In this document: one piece after another, positions 1-5,028 of the stretch
How positions within the stretch are numbered: the first letter of the stretch is position 1
How the letters are laid out: every line of letters begins with the position of its first letter
NCBI GenBank assembly: GCA_902497215.1
Contig: CABVEH010000080.1
Span: forward strand, 1-6,011
DNA: 6,011 bases
DNA from: an uncultured Eggerthellaceae bacterium
GTDB lineage: Bacteria > Actinomycetota > Coriobacteriia > Coriobacteriales > Eggerthellaceae
Direction: 5' to 3'
Notes under the pieces: model-generated
What the model was told of the DNA's origin: nothing
The model's database searches: none
Seen by the model: only the letters and a program-made list of their open reading frames with translations
Position numbers and translations under genes: made by a program

Positions 1-1
1 T

Positions 2-682
2 GATGCCGGTGCACCTCCGCAGGCCATGTCAAAGCCAAGCCTCGTACGTGTGCTTACGAGCGGTCCGGTCATCTGCATCTGCTTGGCGCAGCTCACCATC
101 GGATTCTTCCTTTACTTCTACATGAACAACTATCCCCAGGTGTTCGGAGCCGTGTATAACCTCGATCCGCAGACCGCTAACTTCTACGGAAGCCTGAACG
201 GCTTGTGGGGGATTCCCGGATGCATATTCGGCGGCTTTCTGCTGGACAAGCTCGGGAAGAAGGGAGCGCCCAAACTCGATCTCGTATGCTTTGCTGTGAT
301 GCTTGTGGCGGCATGGATCACTACAGGACTCAATGAGAACCTGTACATTCTGCATACCATCCTGACTGCTGTGTTCCCGGGTCTTGTGCTTACGGCTGGC
401 AACTTCCTCGTTCCCCAGATCGTGCGAGAACCCCAGGATATTGGCTATGGCATCGGAACGCTCGGCTTGTTCTACAACATCGGAATCTTCATCGGAAACC
501 CGATCATTCTCAGCGCGGTGCAGGCGTCAAGTGACTGGGCCATGGCCTCTATCATCCTCTCGGTCGTGTCGGCATTCGGCTTCGTGATGGTTCTTATCTA
601 CATGGTTATGTCGCGCAAGGACGCCTCTGCACCAGCCAAGGGCGCAAGCGACGGGCCTGCGTCGGCCAACTCTAGCAATTGA
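2..682 (+). CDS. MFS transporter, C-terminal half (5' end outside window)
   Basis: This is an inner-membrane secondary transporter of the major facilitator superfamily. Only the second six-helix bundle is present. Counting from the Met codon at position 26, membrane segments lie at about residues 14-33, 55-73, 84-100, 107-128, 140-166 and 172-195. The loop after the second segment carries an MFS motif-A-like sequence, GFLLDKLGKK (residues 70-79), which normally follows TM2 and, in a weaker copy, TM8. The frame stays open upstream to the window edge (DAGAPPQA precedes that Met) and no good ribosome site precedes the Met. A six-helix protein would be half an MFS carrier, so I read it as the 3' part of a 12-helix gene starting before the window. 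The C-terminus is a short Ala/Ser/Lys-rich hydrophilic tail. The stop lies 18 nt before the hydrolase gene, so the two are probably co-transcribed. The substrate is unknown; a compound processed by the hydrolase is a reasonable guess. Confidence 0.85.
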   Translation, partial: DAGAPPQAMSKPSLVRVLTSGPVICICLAQLTIGFFLYFYMNNYPQVFGAVYNLDPQTANFYGSLNGLWGIPGCIFGGFLLDKLGKKGAPKLDLVCFAVMLVAAWITTGLNENLYILHTILTAVFPGLVLTAGNFLVPQIVREPQDIGYGIGTLGLFYNIGIFIGNPIILSAVQASSDWAMASIILSVVSAFGFVMVLIYMVMSRKDASAPAKGASDGPASANSSN

Positions 683-685
683 AGG

Positions 686-692
686 AAAGGGG
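686..692 (+). promoter_or_regulatory. Ribosome binding site of the carbon-nitrogen hydrolase gene
   Basis: AAAGGGG lies in the 18-nt gap after the MFS stop and 8 nt before the ATG at 701. A second purine run (AGGAAA) sits closer to the ATG. The site supports the start at 701 and coupled translation with the upstream gene. Confidence 0.6.
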
Positions 693-700
693 ATAGGAAA

Positions 701-1630
701 ATGACCAAAGTGGCATCCATATGCATGGCTGCAGACCCTCGAGACAAGGTGCTGAATCGCAACAATATGATCAAGTGGATAGAGCGCGGGGCGGCTGAGG
801 GAGTGCAGCTGATGGTGTTTCCCGAAGAGATCCTGACGGGCGTCGGAACCACCGGAATGCAGCAGTTCAAAGGCGAGGACAAGTTGGCCATGCAAGAGTT
901 AGCGGAGCTTGTGCCGGAAGGCGAGTCGACGCAGGTGTTCGTCGAACTGGCCAAGAAATATGACATGTACATCGTATGGGGCATGGCAGAGCGAGACCCC
1001 GATCGCTTCGATGCGACACACAATGTCGCTGTGCTCGTTGGCCCCGAAGGATACATCGGCAAGTATCGCAAGGTGCATTTACCGCTATGCGAGCGCCTGA
1101 TCCATTATCCGGGATTCGGCGACTACCCCGTGTTCGACACCAAGATAGGCAGAATCGGGTTGGAGGTCTGCTACGACAAGTGTTTCCCCGAGGTTGCGCG
1201 CACGCTAGCTCTCAAGGGCGCCCAGATAATCTGCAACCCGATTTGCTGGCCGAATGCGACAGGTACCGACGACGACCCGGATCACATCGTGCATAAGACG
1301 TTCGGGCACGCCCGCGCCATGGAGAACATGGTCTGGTTTATCGACTCCAACCATTGCGGCCCATTCATGGCGGGCAACTCTCAAATCATGGGTCCGAAAC
1401 CGGGACAGTGCGCGGCGACCACCGGGCGTGAGGAAGGCTGGGCGCTTGCCGATATCGACGTGGAAGGCGACATGAACACGGCCCGCATATTCAGCATGGG
1501 CGGATCCGACCTGCTGCGCGACCGCAAGGCCGGAACCTATGGCCAGCTGGTGCAATTCAACGAGTACAACCCCTGCTGGGGCGGCAAAGGTGTCTTCGTC
1601 GAAGGCGAGGTAGAGTTTGACGGCAGGTAG
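701..1630 (+). CDS. Carbon-nitrogen hydrolase family protein (nitrilase superfamily)
   Basis: This is a 309-residue soluble, probably cytoplasmic, enzyme predicted to hydrolyse a non-peptide C-N bond (amide, carbamoyl or nitrile) through a Cys thioester intermediate. The nitrilase catalytic set is visible: Glu42 in VFPEEILTG, Lys124 in YRKVHLP, and nucleophile Cys157 in LEVCYDKCFPE. A further conserved Glu is probably Glu131 (CERLIHYPGFG). ARAMENMVWFIDSN (about 204-217) matches the family's conserved R-A-x-E-N segment near the C-terminal third. The length fits the single-domain amidase/carbamoylase branches, with no glutaminase-NAD synthetase fusion. Cys161 occupies the place where many relatives have Arg (CYDxRFPE), and there are nine cysteines in total. 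The gene sits between an MFS and an EamA transporter, which suggests a scavenging or detoxifying role on an imported compound. Amidase, N-carbamoyl-amino-acid hydrolase and ureidopropionase-like activities are all possible; the substrate cannot be assigned. Confidence 0.93.
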   Translation: MTKVASICMAADPRDKVLNRNNMIKWIERGAAEGVQLMVFPEEILTGVGTTGMQQFKGEDKLAMQELAELVPEGESTQVFVELAKKYDMYIVWGMAERDPDRFDATHNVAVLVGPEGYIGKYRKVHLPLCERLIHYPGFGDYPVFDTKIGRIGLEVCYDKCFPEVARTLALKGAQIICNPICWPNATGTDDDPDHIVHKTFGHARAMENMVWFIDSNHCGPFMAGNSQIMGPKPGQCAATTGREEGWALADIDVEGDMNTARIFSMGGSDLLRDRKAGTYGQLVQFNEYNPCWGGKGVFVEGEVEFDGR

Positions 1631-1652
1631 CAACATTTCCAGCAGGTCTGGA

Positions 1653-2570
1653 ATGGGCAAAGCACTTGGAGGCGGGGCCGGCGTGATCGCCGGCCTCAGC
1701 TTCGGTTTCGGGGGCGCCGTGAGCAGGCTGCTTGGCGAAGAGGGTTACACCATCCCTCACATCGTCGCCGTTCAGTTCTTGTGCGCTTTCGTGATTCTGG
1801 GAGTGCTATGCATTTTTACCAAGAAGCCCACTCTTGACCTGAAGTCGGTTTTCAAGCTGGTTCTGCTGGGAATCGTCAGCACGGTCTCTTCGCTGACCTA
1901 CTACCTTGCCATCAGTTTCCTGACGGTGGGAAGCGCCGTGGCAATTCAGTTCCAGTACGTCTGGATAGTGGTCGTATTCCAGGCAATAGCCGAACGTAAG
2001 GCGCCGAAGCCGACCGTTCTCCTTGCTGTGGTCATGGTGGTGTTCGGAACCGTGTTTTGCAGCGGGCTGGCCGACGAGTTCGTCAGTGGTTCGTTCAAGG
2101 CCCATCCGGTAGGCATCGCATTGGCCCTCGTGTGTGCCTTCACCTATGCGCTTTTCATCTTTTTCAATGGGAAGATTGCGCCAGACCAGCCACCTGTGCC
2201 TAGGACTTTCGTCATGGTATCGGGAGGGTTTTTGCTTTCCTTGCTGGTGGGCGGAGACGTATACATGCAGCCTGCGCTGTTGGGAGAGATGATTCCAGGC
2301 GGCATTGTGATGGGTCTCCTCATGAGCGTCCTGCCCGTGTTGTGCATAGTAGTTGCATCCAGCCGCCTACCTGGAGGGCTTGTGGCGATATTGACGTCGA
2401 CAGAGCTCCCTGCGGCCGTGCTCGCAGGCGCCTTGATGTTTGGAGAAAGCGTGACTCCGTTGGTGGTATTGGGAGTGGTGCTGATTCTGGGAAGCGTCGT
2501 TCTGAGCGAAGGTGCCGAGGTGCTGCCTTCCCGTGGCAGGCGTAGATTGCAGACCGGAGGGGAGACGTAG
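1653..2570 (+). CDS. EamA/DMT-family transporter
   Basis: This is an inner-membrane permease of the drug/metabolite transporter superfamily with two EamA repeats and about ten helices. Numbered from a TTG at 1617, the segments are near residues 18-38, 47-68, 78-98, 103-124, 131-150, 164-184, 196-212, 226-247, 254-275 and 279-297. Family hallmarks are the end of repeat one, AISFLTVGSAVAIQFQYVW then AIAERKAP, and of repeat two, LTSTELPAAVLAGALMFGE, each with a Glu after the fourth helix of the repeat. The C-terminus is Arg-rich and cytoplasmic-looking. Two starts are credible. ATG 1653 is preceded at 6 nt by AGCAGG and lies 22 nt after the hydrolase stop. TTG 1617 is preceded at 6 nt by GCGAGG and overlaps that gene by 14 nt. 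I prefer ATG; the choice adds or removes only 12 residues. EamA proteins commonly export metabolites or amino acids, so an exporter of the hydrolase product is possible but unproven. Confidence 0.9.
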   Translation: MGKALGGGAGVIAGLSFGFGGAVSRLLGEEGYTIPHIVAVQFLCAFVILGVLCIFTKKPTLDLKSVFKLVLLGIVSTVSSLTYYLAISFLTVGSAVAIQFQYVWIVVVFQAIAERKAPKPTVLLAVVMVVFGTVFCSGLADEFVSGSFKAHPVGIALALVCAFTYALFIFFNGKIAPDQPPVPRTFVMVSGGFLLSLLVGGDVYMQPALLGEMIPGGIVMGLLMSVLPVLCIVVASSRLPGGLVAILTSTELPAAVLAGALMFGESVTPLVVLGVVLILGSVVLSEGAEVLPSRGRRRLQTGGET

Positions 2571-2614
2571 GTCGCTTAACGCATGACAAGCAATTTATCT
2601 TCGTCCTGCGTCTA

Positions 2615-2630
2615 TTTCCCTGCCGGGAAG
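2615..2630. terminator. Weak hairpin in the convergent gap, possible bidirectional terminator
   Basis: The 106-bp gap between the convergent transporter and carbonic anhydrase genes contains TTCCC-TGCC-GGGAA (2616-2629), a five-pair stem extended by one T-G wobble. Neither strand shows a following T-run, and a competing pairing (CTGCC with GGCAG, 2620-2639) shares the same bases. It is the best terminator candidate in the gap, but a weak one. Confidence 0.25.
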
Positions 2631-2676
2631 AACGGGCAGTCCTTCTTGCAGCATTGCGCGTTGCCCACCTTTACGT

Positions 2677-3183
2677 TTACAGCAGGCCGTCCTCGGCAAG
2701 GTCGCGGCCGATGGCCACGTATTCGGAGCAGTTCACCTTCAGGCCTTCCAGCTCTTCTGCTGTGAGCTTGCGCACCACCTTCGCAGGCGATCCGATCATC
2801 AGCGTCCCGTCGGGGGCGTCCATCTTGCCTGTGACCAACGCGCCGGCGCCTATGAGGCAGTTGCGCCCTATCTTCGCGCCGTCCAGCACGATGGCCCCCA
2901 TCCCTACAAGCGAACCGTCGCCGATGGTGCATCCGTGCAGTATGGCGCCGTGTCCGACCGACACGTCTTCGCCGACCACCACGTCTCCGTCGATGGGCAC
3001 GTGCATGCACACCAGCTCCTGCACGTTGCTGCGCGCCCCAACGTACACGTGGCCGCCCATGTCCCCGCGCAGGGTGGCGCCGTAAAGCACGGTCACGTCT
3101 TCGGCAATGTGCACGTCGCCGACCACGGTGGCGTTTTGGGCTATCTTCGCGGAGGGGTGGATCTCGGGCTTTCCGTAGGTCAT
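2677..3183 (-). CDS. Gamma carbonic anhydrase family protein (left-handed beta-helix)
   Basis: This is a 168-residue hexapeptide-repeat protein expected to fold as a left-handed beta-helix and to trimerise, with metal bound between subunits. Repeats of the I/V-G-x-x type run from about residue 8 to 120 (for example VVGDVHIAEDV, VGEDVSVGHG, IGDGSLVGMG, IGRNCLIGAG), followed by a C-terminal helix (about 140-165). The three gamma-class zinc/iron ligands are present as His61, His78 and His83 (CMHV and VGHGAILHGC). The conserved Arg39, Asp41 and Gln55 match the active-site Arg, Asp and Gln of archaeal Cam. The acidic proton-shuttle loop of Cam is absent, as in CamH/YrdA/PaaY-type members, so carbonic anhydrase activity is not certain. 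Some relatives are thioesterases or have no known role. The start is firm: AAGGAG lies 5 nt upstream. The gene diverges from the polyphosphate genes and converges on the transporter operon, so it is probably transcribed alone. Confidence 0.92.
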   Translation of the reverse strand: MTYGKPEIHPSAKIAQNATVVGDVHIAEDVTVLYGATLRGDMGGHVYVGARSNVQELVCMHVPIDGDVVVGEDVSVGHGAILHGCTIGDGSLVGMGAIVLDGAKIGRNCLIGAGALVTGKMDAPDGTLMIGSPAKVVRKLTAEELEGLKVNCSEYVAIGRDLAEDGLL

Positions 3184-3188
3184 TCGGG

Positions 3189-3194
3189 CTCCTT
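3189..3194 (-). promoter_or_regulatory. Ribosome binding site of the gamma carbonic anhydrase gene
   Basis: Read on the - strand, AAGGAG stands 5 nt before the ATG at 3183-3181. This is close to the consensus and fixes the start of the gene. Confidence 0.85.
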
Positions 3195-3216
3195 GCGACG
3201 CGTTTTGGAAGGTGCA

Positions 3217-3225
3217 ATCATAACA
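3217..3225 (-). promoter_or_regulatory. Extended -10 promoter element for the gamma carbonic anhydrase gene
   Basis: On the - strand the bases read TGTTATGAT, an extended -10 (TGn followed by a hexamer matching TATAAT at five of six positions). A start of transcription near 3210 would give a leader of about 27 nt containing the AAGGAG site. I see no good -35 at the right distance; an extended -10 can act without one. This is prediction from motif only. Confidence 0.45.
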
Positions 3226-3236
3226 GAGTAAACATA

Positions 3237-3242
3237 TATAAT
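3237..3242 (+). promoter_or_regulatory. Consensus -10 element for the polyphosphate gene pair
   Basis: A perfect TATAAT lies in an AT-rich patch within otherwise GC-rich DNA. Transcription would begin near 3249, giving a leader of about 40 nt before the ATG at 3289. The sequence 17-18 nt upstream (around 3213-3219) does not resemble TTGACA, so an activator could be needed if the promoter is real. The predicted start of transcription falls after the ATG at 3244, which argues against that codon as the PPK2 start. Confidence 0.45.
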
Positions 3243-3276
3243 CATGTCATCGAACAAGCCTCGTCCAACTTCGTTC

Positions 3277-3283
3277 AAGGAGG
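3277..3283 (+). promoter_or_regulatory. Ribosome binding site that sets the PPK2 start
   Basis: AAGGAGG, a perfect Shine-Dalgarno sequence, stands 5 nt before the ATG at 3289. The in-frame ATG at 3244 has only AT-rich sequence before it and no such site, so 3289 is the likely start. Confidence 0.85.
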
Positions 3284-3288
3284 CGTCC

Positions 3289-4929
3289 ATGCTCGAACAG
3301 GTCGATTTCAAAAAGGACGAGCTTCCCAAAGGGGAGTACAAGAAGCGCTACAAGGAGCTTGTCGAGAAGCTGGTGGTGCTGCAGCAGAAGGCCGTCAACA
3401 ACGGGATAGGCCTCGTCGTGCTGTTCGAGGGCTGGAACGGGGCAGGCAAGGGATCGCGCATCTCCGACTTGATGTACAACCTCGACGCGCGCGCCACCAG
3501 CGTGTACGTGTCTCCCGACGTGGACACCGAGGAATACAAGCATTTCCCCGGCCGCAAGCACGGCGTGTCCGGCTTCTATCCCCTGATGAAGGAATTCTGG
3601 GAGGTGCTCGGCGAGCGCGGCGACATCACCTTCTACGACCGCGGGTGGTATTCCAAGGCCACCGAGCTCATGCTGACCCATTCCACCAGCGAGCTCGTGC
3701 TTCCGCGCGAGGGTACGCGCCATTACCTCGAATCCATCCGCGACTTCGAGGAACAGCTGGTCAGCGACGGGTACGTCGTCGTGAAGTTCTTCATGCATGT
3801 GCGCAAGAAGGCGCAGATGAAGCGCCTGAACCGGCTGTACGACGACGCGGCCACGCGTTGGCGCGTCCCCGAGAAGAAGCTGTTCAGCGTTAAGGACTAC
3901 AACGACGCCTACAAGCTGTACGACCGTTTGCTGGAAGGGTCCAACTTCGAGTTCGCGCCGTGGATCCTGCTGGACGGCGAGGACGGACGCCGCGCCAACA
4001 TCGCCATCGCCGAGACGCTGATAGACGCCATCGAAGGCGCGCTCGAAGCCAAGGGGAAGGACGCCGTGCGGCGCGACGCCGAATCGGCACGTCTGCTGGT
4101 CGACGAGGACGCGGCGGTCGAGCAAGGCCTTTCGGTCGAGGAAGCCAAGGCCGCGGCGCAGCACTCCTTCGCGCCTGAATCGTCGCGCTTCGAGATAGTG
4201 CGCGACTACCCCACGGTGGACGAGATGAACCATAGCCTGACGATCGACCCCGACGAATACAAGAAGAAGCTGAAGAAGCTGCAGGGCAAGCTCTTCCGCC
4301 TTGAGAACCTGATGTTCCAGGCGCGCGTGCCGCTCGTCATCATGTACGAGGGCTGGGACGCCGCCGGCAAGGGCGGCAACATCAAGCGCGTCGCCCAGGC
4401 CCTCGACGCGCGTGCGTACACCATCATCCCGTCGCCCGCGCCGACCAAGCCCGAACTGGCCCATCCACATCTTTGGCGCTACTGGACGCGCCTTCCGAAG
4501 GCCGGGCACGTGGGCATGTTCGACCGCTCGTGGTACGGGCGCGTGCTGGTCGAGCGCGTGGAGGAAATCACGCCGCCCGAACGCTGGGCCCAGGGCTACG
4601 ACGAGATCAACGAGTTCGAGCACGACCTGGTGGACTGGGGCGCCATCCTGCTGAAGTTCTGGGTGGACGTCAGCGACGAGGAGCAGCTGGCCCGCTTCAA
4701 GGCCCGCCAGGAAGACCCTGCGAAGCAGTGGAAGATCACGCCGGACGACTGGCGCAACCGTGAGAAGTACCTCCAGTACAAGAGCGCCATCGACGACATG
4801 TTCCGCCTTACTTCCACCACCTATGCGCCATGGATAACGCTTGAAAGCGACGACAAGAAGTACGCCCGCATCAAGGCGCTGAAGATCATCGTGGAGGCCC
4901 TCGAGGAAAGGCTTGGCGTCAAAGGTTAA
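3289..4929 (+). CDS. pap: Polyphosphate:AMP phosphotransferase (two-domain PPK2 family)
   Basis: This is a 546-residue cytoplasmic kinase made of two PPK2 domains in tandem, the layout of class II PPK2 enzymes (PAP), which transfer phosphate from polyphosphate to AMP to give ADP. Numbering from the ATG at 3289, domain 1 (about 10-255) has Walker A EGWNGAGKGS (47-56) and Walker B-like FYDRGWYSKA (115-124). Domain 2 (about 320-540) has Walker A EGWDAAGKGG (354-363) and MFDRSWYGR (410-418). An Ala/Glu-rich linker of about 60 residues joins them. Domain 2 matches the canonical PPK2 P-loop (DAAGKGG) better; domain 1 has Asn-Gly where Asp-Ala is usual and Ser at the last Gly, which fits reports that the C-terminal domain is the catalytic one in a studied two-domain enzyme. 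The start at 3289 rests on a perfect ribosome site; an in-frame ATG at 3244 would add 15 residues but lacks one. Third codon positions are almost all C or G. The gene lies 99 bp before ppk1, so the two are probably an operon. AMP versus ADP preference is inferred from architecture. Confidence 0.93.
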   Translation: MLEQVDFKKDELPKGEYKKRYKELVEKLVVLQQKAVNNGIGLVVLFEGWNGAGKGSRISDLMYNLDARATSVYVSPDVDTEEYKHFPGRKHGVSGFYPLMKEFWEVLGERGDITFYDRGWYSKATELMLTHSTSELVLPREGTRHYLESIRDFEEQLVSDGYVVVKFFMHVRKKAQMKRLNRLYDDAATRWRVPEKKLFSVKDYNDAYKLYDRLLEGSNFEFAPWILLDGEDGRRANIAIAETLIDAIEGALEAKGKDAVRRDAESARLLVDEDAAVEQGLSVEEAKAAAQHSFAPESSRFEIVRDYPTVDEMNHSLTIDPDEYKKKLKKLQGKLFRLENLMFQARVPLVIMYEGWDAAGKGGNIKRVAQALDARAYTIIPSPAPTKPELAHPHLWRYWTRLPKAGHVGMFDRSWYGRVLVERVEEITPPERWAQGYDEINEFEHDLVDWGAILLKFWVDVSDEEQLARFKARQEDPAKQWKITPDDWRNREKYLQYKSAIDDMFRLTSTTYAPWITLESDDKKYARIKALKIIVEALEERLGVKG

Positions 4930-4947
4930 GGGCCCGGGCCGTCGGGT

Positions 4948-4963
4948 CGCCGCCTTCGCGGCG
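4948..4963 (+). other. GC-only hairpin between the PPK2 and ppk1 genes
   Basis: CGCCGC-CTTC-GCGGCG forms a perfect six-pair stem with a four-base loop, 18 nt after the PPK2 stop. A ten-base palindrome, GGCCCGGGCC, lies just before it (4931-4940). No T-run follows, so it is not a standard intrinsic terminator. It could stabilise the upstream mRNA end, partly attenuate transcription, or be incidental in GC-rich DNA. Confidence 0.4.
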
Positions 4964-5014
4964 CCATAAGTCCACGGCCAACGCCCAGCGCCGACGCATA
5001 CGCCGCAAAACGTC

Positions 5015-5020
5015 AGGAGA
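5015..5020 (+). promoter_or_regulatory. Ribosome binding site of ppk1
   Basis: AGGAGA lies 8 nt before the ATG at 5029. It supports that start and independent translation of ppk1 within a shared transcript. Confidence 0.75.
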
Positions 5021-5028
5021 CGAGCACT

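Noticed and set aside
26..28. ATG at 26 as the true start of the MFS gene
   Set aside because: No good ribosome site precedes it, the frame continues upstream to the edge, and only six of the expected twelve helices would be encoded.
2583..2765. A 60-codon + strand frame in the convergent gap
   Set aside because: It runs antisense into the carbonic anhydrase gene, lacks a ribosome site, and its product shows no family features.
2612..3217. A 201-codon - strand frame covering the carbonic anhydrase gene
   Set aside because: The carbonic anhydrase frame has all metal ligands and a perfect ribosome site. The other frame is Arg-rich nonsense; only its last 18 codons, outside the gene, looked worth noting.
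3218..3226. A Pho-box-like half-site (CTGTTAT on the - strand) before the polyphosphate genes
   Set aside because: Only one half-site is present; the expected second repeat 11 bp away is missing, so phosphate control cannot be claimed.
3247..4623. A 458-codon open frame antisense to the PPK2 gene
   Set aside because: It mirrors a gene with almost only C/G third positions, which suppresses stops on the opposite strand. Its product has no recognisable fold and is rich in His, Val, Leu and Arg runs.
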